From the NCBI GenBank assembly GCA_903885555.1, contig CAISIV010000021.1:1-63021 (forward strand): a stretch of DNA of 63,021 nucleotides. Direction: 5' to 3'. A model generated the notes under the pieces. The model was not told the DNA's origin, searched no databases, and saw nothing but the letters and a program-made list of their open reading frames with translations. Shown in pieces: positions 43,415 to 51,699 of this stretch; within the stretch, counting starts at the first letter, position 1, and the number at the start of each line of letters is the position of its first letter. Source of the DNA: an uncultured Hyphomicrobiales bacterium (lineage in GTDB: Bacteria; Pseudomonadota; Alphaproteobacteria; Rhizobiales; Xanthobacteraceae). Made by a program: the position numbers and the translations under genes.

Positions 43415-43885
43415 ATGAAACAACGCAATCAAGGTTCGACGCGGCGCGAGATCCTGATCGGCAGCCTGGCCGGCGGCCTTGTTGCGACGTTCCGTATTTC
43501 CGATGTCGCGGCAACGCCCGAGGCGATGCGCTCTGCCATCCGTCAGATCGTCGGTACGGCGCAGGTCCGCAAGGGCCGCGTCGATCTCGACGTGCCGCCA
43601 TTGGTCGAGAACGGCAATACGGTGTCGCTGGTCGTCTCGGTCGACAGCCCGATGACCAAGACGGACTATGTCAAAAGCATTCACGTCTTCAACGAGAAGA
43701 ACCCGCAGCCGAACGTTATCGGCGTCCATCTGGGTCCGCGCGCCGGCAAGGCGAAGATCGCAACGCGCTTCCGGCTCGCCGATACACAAGTGATCACGGC
43801 GATCGCCGAAATGAGCGACGGTACCTTCTGGTCGGCGTCGGCGGAGATGATCGTGACCATGGCTGCCTGCGTGGAGGTTCTCTAG
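43415..43885 (+). CDS. soxY: Thiosulfate oxidation carrier protein SoxY (variant C-terminus)
   Basis: A 156-residue exported protein with a Tat signal (STRREILIGSLAGGLVATF). The core matches SoxY (VENGNTVSLVVSVDSPM, then YVKSIHVFNEKNPQP). SoxY normally ends in GGCGG, whose Cys carries the sulfur substrate on a flexible arm. Here the end is MAACVEVL, so Cys152 sits five residues from the C-terminus without flanking glycines. The cysteine is kept, so carrier function is possible, but the arm differs. soxZ follows with no gap. Whether the variant is lineage-wide cannot be judged from this window. Confidence 0.88.
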   Translation: MKQRNQGSTRREILIGSLAGGLVATFRISDVAATPEAMRSAIRQIVGTAQVRKGRVDLDVPPLVENGNTVSLVVSVDSPMTKTDYVKSIHVFNEKNPQPNVIGVHLGPRAGKAKIATRFRLADTQVITAIAEMSDGTFWSASAEMIVTMAACVEVL

Positions 43886-44206
43886 ATGGCCCGTCCGCTC
43901 GTCAACGTGCCGGCCAAAGTCAAGCGTGGCCAGGCATTCGAGATCAAGACGTTGATCTCGCACATCATGGAAACCGGTTTCCGCTATACGACCACCGGCG
44001 AACGAATTCCGCGCGACATCATTACGTTCTTCTCGTGCAGCTATAACGGCGAGGAGATTTTCCGGGCCGACCTCTACCCCGCTATTTCCGCCAATCCGTT
44101 TTTTACCTTCTTCACCACGGCGACCGAGAGCGGCACGCTCGAGTTCAAGTGGACGGGCGATAACGGATTTGCCGAAACCGCCACCGCAAAGATCACGGTG
44201 GAATGA
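43886..44206 (+). CDS. soxZ: Thiosulfate oxidation carrier complex protein SoxZ
   Basis: A 106-residue protein with the SoxZ sequence pattern: VKRGQAFEIKTLISHIMETG near the start, FSCSYNGEEIFRADLYPAI in the middle and WTGDNGFAETATAKITV at the end. It has no signal peptide of its own and is presumably exported as a SoxYZ complex by the Tat signal of SoxY. It starts at the first base after the soxY stop and overlaps soxA by ATGA, consistent with stoichiometric production. Confidence 0.93.
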   Translation: MARPLVNVPAKVKRGQAFEIKTLISHIMETGFRYTTTGERIPRDIITFFSCSYNGEEIFRADLYPAISANPFFTFFTTATESGTLEFKWTGDNGFAETATAKITVE

Positions 44207-44982
44207 AACGCTTTCACGCGCTGATGTGTGCGGTGGTTCTGGCTGCTGTGGCCGGACCGGCTGGCAGCGCCGATATTCCGCTCGACCAGCGGCGTTCCGG
44301 TTACGCCGATCTTGGTCGCGATACAAAGGCCATGCAGGACGACGACACCTCCAACCCTGCAAGTCTGGGGGTACAGGATGGCGAGGCTCTGTGGAGTCAA
44401 AAGGCCGGCACCGCGGGCAAGGCCTGCGCGGAATGTCACGGTGACGCTGCCGCAAGCATGAAGGGCGTGGCGGCGCGCTATCCGGCCTTTAGCCCCGCCC
44501 GCAAGGGGCCAATCGATCTCGAACAGCGCATCAATCTATGCCGCACCGAAAACCAGAAGGCCGAGCCGCTGGCCTTTGAAAGCCGCGAATTGCTGGCGCT
44601 GACCGCCTATATCGGCCGCCAGTCGCGCGGTATGCCGATCGTGCAGTCGGATGCGCGGCTCACGTCTGCCATCGATGCTGGCCGCAAGCTTTTCACGCAG
44701 CGCATCGGCCAGATCAGCCTCAGTTGCGCGCAATGCCACGACGACAATTGGGGCAAGCAGCTTGCCAGCAGCCTGGTGCCGCAGGGCCATCCGACCGGCT
44801 ATCCGATCTACCGGCTGGAATGGCAGAGCCTCGGCTCGCTGCAGCGGCGCCTGCGCAATTGCATGATCGGGATGCGCGCCGAGCCCTATGCGTACGGCGC
44901 GCCGGAGAGCGTCGAATTGGAGCTCTATCTGATGTGGCGCGCGCGCGGTCTGACAGTCGAGACGCCGGGCGTGCGGCCTTAG
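44203..44982 (+). CDS. soxA: Sulfur oxidation c-type cytochrome SoxA (dihaem type)
   Basis: A 259-residue periplasmic cytochrome with a signal peptide (residues 1 to about 25). Two haem motifs are present, CAECH (75-79) and CAQCH (175-179), so this is a dihaem SoxA. The catalytic cysteine that is modified to a persulfide can be placed at Cys220 in LRNCMIGMRAEP. With SoxX it conjugates thiosulfate to SoxY. It is the last gene of the fccB-soxXYZA operon; no soxB or soxCD gene is in the window. A palindromic repeat lies just downstream. Confidence 0.93.
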   Translation: MKRFHALMCAVVLAAVAGPAGSADIPLDQRRSGYADLGRDTKAMQDDDTSNPASLGVQDGEALWSQKAGTAGKACAECHGDAAASMKGVAARYPAFSPARKGPIDLEQRINLCRTENQKAEPLAFESRELLALTAYIGRQSRGMPIVQSDARLTSAIDAGRKLFTQRIGQISLSCAQCHDDNWGKQLASSLVPQGHPTGYPIYRLEWQSLGSLQRRLRNCMIGMRAEPYAYGAPESVELELYLMWRARGLTVETPGVRP

Positions 44983-44990
44983 TCATTTTT

Positions 44991-45039
44991 GCGCATGATC
45001 TTATCCGAAAACCGATTCCCACTTTTCGGGATCATGCGC
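44991..45039. repeat. Rhizobiales-type palindromic intergenic repeat (bidirectional terminator?)
   Basis: GCGCATGATC (44991-45000) and GATCATGCGC (45030-45039) are perfect arms, with inner arms CCGAAAA (45005-45011) and TTTTCGG (45023-45029). I recognise this sequence type as a dispersed palindrome of Rhizobiales genomes. It lies between the convergent soxA and MBL-fold genes and can form a hairpin on both transcripts. Its right arm contains the TGA stop of the MBL-fold gene, which suggests insertion at the gene end. Confidence 0.7.
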
Positions 45040-45913
45040 TGAATCGCGGCTTGAATCCCGTCGCCGTCTTGTCGATGAAGCCGGCAAACGGCGCGCCGAC
45101 GTGGCCCGGAAACACCATCGCACCGGTGGCGGCGCAATCCTCGAACACACGGCGGCGGCTGACACGGGCCTCGTTGGCGTCCGAGTTCTTCGGAAAATTC
45201 CAGTCCGGGTAATAGACCTGCAACAGGTGATGAAACACGTCGCCGGTGATCATTGCCGTGCTGCTGCCGAAGTTCATCTTGAAGGCGAAATGCCCCGGCG
45301 AATGGCCGCCGGCCGGCAGAATGTCGATGAACTCGTTGAGCTTGTGCGGCCCGGTGACGAGGTCGGCGCGGCCGGCCTCGATCACCGGGATGACGCATTC
45401 GCGGAAGGTGCCGAACTCAGCCGGCGCGGTGGCTGGATCGGCGTCCATCTTGGTGAAGTAGTCGAAGTCGAGTTTCGAGAACACGTAACGCGCATTGGGA
45501 AACGTCGGTACCCACTTGCCGTCGCGCAATTGCGTGTTCCAGCCGAGATGGTCGTGGTGTAAATGCGTGCACATCACCATGTCGATCTCGTCGGGCCGGG
45601 CGCCGGCCGCCGCGAGGCGGTCGAGCCACGGTTCGTTGAGCATGTTCCAGAACGGGCGGGACGGCCGCGGCTTGTTGTTGCCGCAGCAGCAGTCGATCAG
45701 GATCTTCCTGCCGTCGACCTGCAGTAGCCAGCTGTGCACGCTGAGCTTGATCTTCTTGCTGGCGATTTCGTAGTGGTCCGGCGCCAGCCAGTGACCATGC
45801 TCCTTCATGTCGGCTTCGGAGAATTCCGGAAAGATATCGGCGATCGGATAGATCGCTTGATACGTTTCCTCGATCCGCGTGATCGTCGCCTTGCCGACCT
45901 TGAAGACCTGCAT
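45032..45913 (-). CDS. MBL fold metallo-hydrolase
   Basis: A 293-residue metallo-beta-lactamase-fold protein. The metal motif THLHHDHLGWN lies near residue 118, with further ligands likely in AGGHSPGHFAF (near 205), MITGDVFHH (near 222) and VFPGHVG (near 268). An unusual CCCGNN run follows the second strand (ILIDCCCGNN). Related enzymes include lactonases and glyoxalase-II-like hydrolases. The stop codon lies in the arm of the 44991-45039 palindrome. An SDR gene lies 28 nt upstream on the same strand, suggesting a two-gene operon. Substrate unknown. Confidence 0.85.
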   Translation of the reverse strand: MQVFKVGKATITRIEETYQAIYPIADIFPEFSEADMKEHGHWLAPDHYEIASKKIKLSVHSWLLQVDGRKILIDCCCGNNKPRPSRPFWNMLNEPWLDRLAAAGARPDEIDMVMCTHLHHDHLGWNTQLRDGKWVPTFPNARYVFSKLDFDYFTKMDADPATAPAEFGTFRECVIPVIEAGRADLVTGPHKLNEFIDILPAGGHSPGHFAFKMNFGSSTAMITGDVFHHLLQVYYPDWNFPKNSDANEARVSRRRVFEDCAATGAMVFPGHVGAPFAGFIDKTATGFKPRFSA

Positions 45914-45941
45914 TCCGCTCCCCCGGGCTTTTTTGGTTGTC

Positions 45942-46736
45942 CTACCAGAGCCCCTTCAGCCGGCCGCCGTCAAGATTGAGCGAGACGCCGGTGATATAGC
46001 TGGCGCGTTCCGAGCACAGGAACACGCTGGCGTTCGCCAGTTCTTCAGGCTTGCCCATACGGCCGAGCGAATTTTTCTTGGCCGCGAGTTTACGGGCTTC
46101 TTCTTCGCTGGTGACGTTGAGCTCTTTCTTCAGCCCTTCGGTGTTCTGGACCCAGAGGTTGGTCGCGACCCAGCCGGGGCAGATCGCGTTGACCAGCACG
46201 TTGTCCGGACCGAATTCTTCCGACAGCGATTTCGTCATGTTGAGGAGCGCACTGTTCGTCATGGCGCTGCCGAACATATACGGGTCCGGCTCCTTGCCGG
46301 CGCCGCCGATGGTGTTGACGATGCGACCCCATTTCTGCGCCGCCATCAATGGATAGACGAGGCGGATGGCGCGCATGAAGCCGAACAGCTTGGTCTCGAA
46401 CTGATTCTTCAGTTCGTCGTCCTTGAGCGCGGCGAAACGGCCGGAATACATCGTGCCGGCGTTGTTGATGAGGATATCGACGCCGCCGAGCTTTTCCTTG
46501 GCGGTATCCACCATGCGCTTGATGTCGGCTTCGTTGCGCATGTCGACCTGCACGGCGTGAACTTCGCCGCCGGTCTTCTTGGCCAGTTCGTCGCGCGCCT
46601 TGTTGATCTTGTCGAGCGTGCGGCCCGCGATCAGAACGCGGACGCCTTCCTCGAGGAACTGCCGCGCTGTCTCGAAGCCGATGCCGCTACCGCCGCCGGT
46701 GACGATTGCGCGCTTGCCCTTAATACCCAAATCCAT
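45942..46736 (-). CDS. SDR family protein lacking YxxxK
   Basis: A 264-residue protein with an intact nucleotide-binding half (TGGGSGIGFE near residue 12, NNAGTMYSG near 90) and a conserved C-terminal VSLNLDGG. The active-site region reads NTIGGAGKEP, then FGSAMTNSAL: Ser is replaced by Gly and the Tyr/Lys pair of YxxxK is absent, with Asn near the Lys position. Two neighbouring SDR genes carry the same pattern (S-x-x-[ST]-N-A). A binding or non-redox role, or a shifted catalytic set, must be considered. It reads leftward with the MBL-fold gene. Confidence 0.85.
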   Translation of the reverse strand: MDLGIKGKRAIVTGGGSGIGFETARQFLEEGVRVLIAGRTLDKINKARDELAKKTGGEVHAVQVDMRNEADIKRMVDTAKEKLGGVDILINNAGTMYSGRFAALKDDELKNQFETKLFGFMRAIRLVYPLMAAQKWGRIVNTIGGAGKEPDPYMFGSAMTNSALLNMTKSLSEEFGPDNVLVNAICPGWVATNLWVQNTEGLKKELNVTSEEEARKLAAKKNSLGRMGKPEELANASVFLCSERASYITGVSLNLDGGRLKGLW

Positions 46737-46836
46737 GTCTCGTTCCTTCCCTTGCCTTCTGCTTGGCTTGACGCCCTAGGCTCATCCATAGAGTATTCGG
46801 CCAACCTCATACATCATAAGAAAAGCGAGGGGGAGG

Positions 46837-47643
46837 ATGGATCTCGGCCTTCGTGGCAAAGTCGCCCTGATTACCGGCGCATCGCGCGGAATCGGCAAGG
46901 CGGTTGCTCAAACTCTTATCAATGAAGGCTGCCGCGTTGCGATCTGCGCGCGCGATGCCGAACGTTTGCGCGCGGCGGTGAGCGACCTTTCACATGGCGC
47001 AAACAATTCCCAGCCCAATGACGTCATTGGCGTGCCCACCGACGTCACCGACGAAGCGGCGGTGCAGCATTTCGTCGCCACGGCGCACAAGACATTTGGC
47101 CGCATCGACATCCTGGTCAACAACGCTGGTACCCATCTGCGCGGGACGGTCGATACGACAACCCTCGATATTCTCAATCGGCAATTGCGCGACAAGGTGT
47201 TCGGGTTCTTTGCCATGATCCAGGCGGTATTGCCGATCATGCGCAGCCAGAAAGACGGGCGTATTGTGAATGTCATCGGACAAGCAGCGCGACATCCGCA
47301 TCCCGATCGCTTCCCGTCAGGTGTGACCAATGCGGCCTGCATGGCGCTGACCAAGTCGGTCGCCGACGCCGTCGCGCGCGACAATATCCGAGTCAATGCG
47401 GTGTGCCCGCAATATATCGAATCCGAGTTGCTGGCCTCGCTGATCGACAAGGAGATGCGCGAGCGAAACGTCGACCGCGCCACAGCGTCCGCCGGCTTCT
47501 CGCGTGCCAATCCGCTGGGCCGCACCGGCACGCCGGAAGAGGTCGCCGATCTGGTGTCATTCCTGGTATCGGACAGCGCTAATTTCGTCGCCGGCAGTGC
47601 GGTCAGTATCGATGGCGGTTATCACCGCTACGTGTTCGGGTAG
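46837..47643 (+). CDS. SDR family protein lacking YxxxK
   Basis: A 268-residue SDR-fold protein with TGASRGIGKA near residue 13 and NNAGTHLRG near 92. The active-site region reads NVIGQAARHP, then FPSGVTNAACMALTKS, so catalytic Ser is replaced by Gly and YxxxK is absent, as in the adjacent SDRs. The C-terminus (AVSIDGGYHRYVFG) is normal. A GAGGGGGAGG ribosome site precedes ATG 46837. It opens the rightward run SDR - SDR - ABC ATPase - permease - binding protein and is separated by 100 bp from the divergent SDR gene. Confidence 0.85.
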   Translation: MDLGLRGKVALITGASRGIGKAVAQTLINEGCRVAICARDAERLRAAVSDLSHGANNSQPNDVIGVPTDVTDEAAVQHFVATAHKTFGRIDILVNNAGTHLRGTVDTTTLDILNRQLRDKVFGFFAMIQAVLPIMRSQKDGRIVNVIGQAARHPHPDRFPSGVTNAACMALTKSVADAVARDNIRVNAVCPQYIESELLASLIDKEMRERNVDRATASAGFSRANPLGRTGTPEEVADLVSFLVSDSANFVAGSAVSIDGGYHRYVFG

Positions 47644-47649
47644 GCGCGC

Positions 47650-48429
47650 ATGGACCTCGGACTCACCAATAAAGTAGCTTTGATCACCGGCGGAAGCAGC
47701 GGCATTGGCCTTGCGGTTGCCGCCAAGCTCGCGGCCGAAGGCTGCAAGGTGGCGATTGCCGGCCGCAACAAGACGAAACTCGCCGTGGCGGCGGCTGGAA
47801 TTCCGGGCGCAAAAGCTTTCTCCGGCGACGTGCGCGAACCCGCACAGGTCGCGCGACTGGTCGATGACGTGATCGCCGCGTTCGGCCGCATCGATATCGT
47901 CGTCAGCAATGCCGGCACGCATCTGCCGGGACGCATGGAAGACGTCGAGACTTCGGCACTGCTGCGTCATATCGAAACCAAAGTGATCGGCGCCTGGGAA
48001 CTGGCCAAGTGCGTCACGCCGCATATGCGCAAGCAGGGCGGCGGACGATTCATCGTTATCATCGGTCAGGCCGGCAAGGTGCCGCAAGCCAACGGCATTG
48101 CCTCGACCATCAGCAATGCTGCGCAGCATGCCTTTGTGAAGTCGCTGTCGGACGATCTGGCGAAGGACAACATCCTGGTCAACGCCGTTTGTCCGAGCCG
48201 CATCAAGTCGCCGCTGACCGAAGCGCTGGGACATCTCTACAACGAGGTCTATTACGGCCGCAGCCTCGAGCAGCAGGAGTCCAAGTGGGGCGCCGAAGTG
48301 CCGCTTGGCCGCTGGGGCACACCCGACGATATCGCCAATGCCGTGGCTTTCATTGCGTCGGAACGCGCCGCCTTCATCGTCGGCGCTAATATCGACGTCG
48401 ATGGCGGCCACCAGCGCATGATTTTCTGA
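47650..48429 (+). CDS. SDR family protein lacking YxxxK
   Basis: A 259-residue SDR-fold protein with TGGSSGIGLA near residue 13 and SNAGTHLPG near 85. The active-site region reads VIIGQAGKVP, then IASTISNAAQHAFVKS, again with Gly for Ser and no YxxxK. The similarity to the preceding protein (IGQA, SxxxNAA, NAGTHLxG, C-terminal VDGGHQRMIF) indicates a tandem duplication. Six nt separate it from the first SDR gene, and its stop overlaps the start of the ABC ATPase gene (TGATG), tying these proteins to the transporter. Confidence 0.85.
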   Translation: MDLGLTNKVALITGGSSGIGLAVAAKLAAEGCKVAIAGRNKTKLAVAAAGIPGAKAFSGDVREPAQVARLVDDVIAAFGRIDIVVSNAGTHLPGRMEDVETSALLRHIETKVIGAWELAKCVTPHMRKQGGGRFIVIIGQAGKVPQANGIASTISNAAQHAFVKSLSDDLAKDNILVNAVCPSRIKSPLTEALGHLYNEVYYGRSLEQQESKWGAEVPLGRWGTPDDIANAVAFIASERAAFIVGANIDVDGGHQRMIF

Positions 48430-49208
48430 TGACCGGCATGATCGAAATCCAGCATGTTTCAAAGGGTTTCCGGCGCGGCGACAATGTCGTCGAGGCGCTG
48501 CGCGATTTCAACCTGACGATCGAGAAGCGCGAAGTCATCGCCATTATCGGACCGAGCGGTTGTGGCAAGTCCACGCTGCTGAACATGATTGCCGGGCTCT
48601 ACATGCCGAGCAAAGGTCGCGTCATCTACAAGGGCGCGGCCGTCACCGACGTCAACACCGATGTTGGCTACATGACGCAGAAGGACAATCTGCTGCCGTG
48701 GCGCAATGTCCGCGATAACATCGCCTTTCCGCTTGAGCTTGCCGGTGTCGACAAAGCAGAGCGCGAGGCGCGGGCGGTAGCGGTGATAAAACAGGTCGGC
48801 CTCGACGGATTCGAGGCGCGTTTCCCGACAGAGCTGTCCGGTGGCATGCGCAAGCGCGCCTGTCTTGCTCGCATGATGCTGTACGGAGCGGAAACGGCGC
48901 TGCTGGATGAGCCTTTCGCCGCGCTCGATGCCCAGCTCAAGCTCGTCATGCATGAATTGTTGCTGCGGCTGGCGGCGGAGAATGGGCAGACCGTGGTGTT
49001 CGTAACGCACGATCTGATGGAAGCCGTGACGCTCGCCGATCGCGTTATTGTCTGCACGCGGCGGCCGGCGATGATCGCGCTAGAGCAGAAGATTTCACTG
49101 CCGCGGCCGCGCGACGTGCTCAACGTGCGCTTCACCAACGAGTTCAAGGAACTGTACGATGCACTGTGGGAGCGCCTGCGCGTGGAATATCAAGAGGAAC
49201 GGGTGTGA
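48429..49208 (+). CDS. ABC transporter ATP-binding protein (SsuB/TauB/ThiZ-like)
   Basis: A 259-residue ATPase: Walker A GPSGCGKST near residue 40, Q-loop YMTQKDNLLPWRNV, signature LSGGMRKRA near 138, Walker B ALLDEPFAALDA and H-loop FVTHDLMEA. The LLPW sequence places it in the nitrate/sulfonate/taurate/pyrimidine importer group. A further ATG lies 9 nt downstream and could be the true start. The stop overlaps the permease start as GTGA. Substrate unknown. Confidence 0.92.
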   Translation: MTGMIEIQHVSKGFRRGDNVVEALRDFNLTIEKREVIAIIGPSGCGKSTLLNMIAGLYMPSKGRVIYKGAAVTDVNTDVGYMTQKDNLLPWRNVRDNIAFPLELAGVDKAEREARAVAVIKQVGLDGFEARFPTELSGGMRKRACLARMMLYGAETALLDEPFAALDAQLKLVMHELLLRLAAENGQTVVFVTHDLMEAVTLADRVIVCTRRPAMIALEQKISLPRPRDVLNVRFTNEFKELYDALWERLRVEYQEERV

Positions 49209-50017
49209 CGGTGTCCAACGACCAGCTCGAAATCGCCGAGAATGAAATGTCCACCGGGACTGGCAACCTTGTCATGGTGCTGTGCCAGACCGCGCTCGGC
49301 ATCGCCATTTTGTTTGTCTGGCAGGGCGTCTCGGGCCGGCTGGTCGATAATTTCTTTATCTCCAACCCGCTCGATGTCGGACGCCGTCTGCTGGGTTGGA
49401 CTTTGGATGGCTCGATCTTTCTGCACTTGTGGGCGACGGTCTACGCGACCATGCTCGGCTTCATTATTGGTGCCGTCATCGGCGCAGCCCTTGGCATCTG
49501 GCTCGGCATCTCGACATTCGCCAGCCGTCTGTTGAATCCCTATCTGAATGCGCTCAATGCCCTGCCTAAGGTCGCGCTGGCGCCGCTGTTTGTCTTGTGG
49601 TTCGGCCTCGGCATTGAATCCAAGATCGCGCTGGCCGCCTCGCTCGTGTTGTTTCTGGTATTTCTCAATACCTTTGCCGGCGTGCGGCAGGTCGACCAGG
49701 ATCTCATCGACGGCGCACGGCTGATGCGGGCCACGCGGCTGCAGGTCGTCACCAAGGTCATTGTTCCCTCGGCGCTGTCCTGGCTGTTCGCCGGGCTGCG
49801 CGTGTCGGTTCCCTATGCCCTGATCGGCGCCGTGCTGGGCGAAATGATCGCATCCAACCGTGGTCTTGGTTATCTGGTACAGTTTTCCGGCGCTCAGTTC
49901 GATACGGCCGGCGTCTTTGCGGTGCTGATTGTGATCGCGCTGCTGGCAATGGCCCTTAACTTCGTTGTCGATATCGTTCAAAATCGCATGGAAGGCTGGC
50001 GGATCGTAAGCCGCTGA
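49205..50017 (+). CDS. ABC transporter permease (BPD_transp_1)
   Basis: A 270-residue inner-membrane protein with about six predicted helices (first at about 18-40, LVMVLCQTALGIAILFVWQGV). The coupling loop is visible near residue 175 (DGARLMRATRLQVVTKVIVP). GTG 49205 is chosen because it overlaps the ATPase stop (GTGA), which is common in this window; longer in-frame starts lie inside the ATPase gene. It belongs to the importer with the adjacent ATPase and binding protein. Confidence 0.9.
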   Translation: MTVSNDQLEIAENEMSTGTGNLVMVLCQTALGIAILFVWQGVSGRLVDNFFISNPLDVGRRLLGWTLDGSIFLHLWATVYATMLGFIIGAVIGAALGIWLGISTFASRLLNPYLNALNALPKVALAPLFVLWFGLGIESKIALAASLVLFLVFLNTFAGVRQVDQDLIDGARLMRATRLQVVTKVIVPSALSWLFAGLRVSVPYALIGAVLGEMIASNRGLGYLVQFSGAQFDTAGVFAVLIVIALLAMALNFVVDIVQNRMEGWRIVSR

Positions 50018-50058
50018 TAAAAAGAAAAGAACGAACAGATAATCCGGGAGGAAGCGTC

Positions 50059-51039
50059 ATGAGGTTCCTGAGAACGTCGATCATCGCCGCATCCGCATTA
50101 CTGTCATTCGCGGCCTGCGCCGAAACGGTCAAGATCACCAATATCGGGCACGGCTATTATTCAGGTGCGCTCTATGTTGCCAAGCGCGAGAAGCTGTTTG
50201 AAAAATATGGTCTGGAGCCGGAAATTTCATTCGTGCAAGGCGGTCCACTGGCCTTGCAGGCGGCGCTGACAAAGCAGGCCGATATTTCTGTCGTCAGCTA
50301 TGAACACATTCTGACCTCGGCGGTGCAGGGCAAACAGGTCGTCGCGATTTTCAATATCGCCAACCGGCCGGTGAACAATGTCATCGGCAACGATAAGCTG
50401 ATGCAAGGTGCGGAAAAGCTCAGCGTCGAGGACAAGATCAAGCGTCTGAAAGGCATGCGCGTGGCTATGCCATCGGCCGGCGGTTCCGGCGAAAAAATGC
50501 TTGGTGTGCTCGCCAAGAAATACGGGCTGACGCTGCCGGGCGATATCACGTCGGTCTATCTCGGCGCCGAAGCGCCATCTTATGTTGCTGCGTTCCAGCG
50601 CGACCTGATCGACGCGGCTCTGCCGTTCGAGCCGGCCGGCGTTCTGGTGCAGCAGTCCGGCAAGGGCAAGATCTATCTTAACATGATGAACGGCGAAGTG
50701 CCGGAAGTGCGCGACATTCTGTTCATGGTGCTCGGCACGCATCCCGACAACATCAAGGAAAAGCCCGAGATGTTGCGCAAGGTCGCCGCTGTGTTTGCCG
50801 AAGCGGTGAAGATTTTGAAGGGTGACCCGAAGCGCGGCAAGGCGCTGATGGCCCTGGAATATCCGTCGATGACGCCGGAAACCAACGATGAAGCCTACAA
50901 CATTGTCAGCCAGATCTGGACCAAAGACGGCAAGATGAGCGAAGCGCAAGCGCGCGCCACGTTCAACTATTTGCAGCCGTCAGGCACCCAGCCGGTCAAC
51001 TTCCCGGCGACTTTCACCAACGACTTCCTGCCGAAGTAG
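50059..51039 (+). CDS. ABC transporter substrate-binding protein (NMT1/ThiY-SsuA-like)
   Basis: A 326-residue receptor. The signal region MRFLRTSIIAASALLSFAACAE contains a Cys at a lipobox-like position, so it may be a lipoprotein, although Phe at -3 is unusual. The mature part follows the NMT1/SsuA fold (GHGYYSGALYVAKREKLFEKYGLEPE). A GGGAGGAAG site precedes ATG 50059. It completes the importer with the two upstream genes. The ligand is unknown; the fold binds nitrate, sulfonates, pyrimidines and aromatic acids in different families. Its stop is 6 nt from the convergent upp stop. Confidence 0.88.
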   Translation: MRFLRTSIIAASALLSFAACAETVKITNIGHGYYSGALYVAKREKLFEKYGLEPEISFVQGGPLALQAALTKQADISVVSYEHILTSAVQGKQVVAIFNIANRPVNNVIGNDKLMQGAEKLSVEDKIKRLKGMRVAMPSAGGSGEKMLGVLAKKYGLTLPGDITSVYLGAEAPSYVAAFQRDLIDAALPFEPAGVLVQQSGKGKIYLNMMNGEVPEVRDILFMVLGTHPDNIKEKPEMLRKVAAVFAEAVKILKGDPKRGKALMALEYPSMTPETNDEAYNIVSQIWTKDGKMSEAQARATFNYLQPSGTQPVNFPATFTNDFLPK

Positions 51040-51045
51040 GCGGAG

Positions 51046-51675
51046 CTACTTGGTGCCGTAGGCGCGGTCGCCGGCATCGCCGAGACCGGGCACGATATAA
51101 GCGTGGTCGTCGAGACGTTCGTCGACCGCAGCGGTCCAGATCGGCACGTCGGGGTGGTGAGCGCGCAACCGCTCGATGCCTTCCGGCGCCGCCAGCAGGC
51201 ACACGAAGCGGATTTCCTTGGCGCCGGCTTCCTTGATTCGGTCGATTGCGGCCACGGCCGTATTCGCGGTCGCCAGCATCGGGTCGATAACGATGACCAG
51301 CCGCTCTTCCAGATTGACCGGCGCCTTGAAGAAATATTCGACGGCCACGAAGGTCACCGGATCGCGATAAAGTCCGATATGCGCGATGCGGGCCGACGGC
51401 ACGAGGGTGATCATACCCTCGACGAAGGAAAGTCCGGCACGCAGGATCGGCGCGAACACCAGCTTCTTGCCGGCGATCTCCTTGCCGGTCATTGGCGCGA
51501 CCGGCGTTTCGATTTTCACGTCGGTGAGCGGCAGATCGCGCGTCACCTCGTAGCACAGCAACATCCCGATCTCGTTCAAGAGCTCGCGGAATGATTTGGT
51601 CGAACGCTCCTTGTCGCGGATCAGTGTCAGCTTGTGCTGAACCAGCGGATGATCGACGACCGTGACGCCTTCCAT
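51046..51675 (-). CDS. upp: Uracil phosphoribosyltransferase
   Basis: A 209-residue enzyme of standard UPRT length. The PRPP-binding loop is [23 protein letters not shown] near residue 130, and the uracil-binding C-terminal region is [17 protein letters not shown]. It makes UMP from uracil and PRPP in the cytoplasm. It is the last gene of a minus-strand run with URC4- and URC1-like genes. In the yeast URC pathway the equivalent enzyme (FUR1) is needed for uracil catabolism, so here it may serve degradation rather than, or besides, salvage. Confidence 0.95.
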   Translation of the reverse strand: MEGVTVVDHPLVQHKLTLIRDKERSTKSFRELLNEIGMLLCYEVTRDLPLTDVKIETPVAPMTGKEIAGKKLVFAPILRAGLSFVEGMITLVPSARIAHIGLYRDPVTFVAVEYFFKAPVNLEERLVIVIDPMLATANTAVAAIDRIKEAGAKEIRFVCLLAAPEGIERLRAHHPDVPIWTAAVDERLDDHAYIVPGLGDAGDRAYGTK

Positions 51676-51699
51676 GATGTTCTCCCTATAATCTTTGTA

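Noticed and set aside
44983-45031. Simple rho-independent terminator for soxA
   Set aside because: The palindrome lacks a downstream T-run in proper register and matches a dispersed repeat type, so it is annotated as a repeat that may also terminate transcription.
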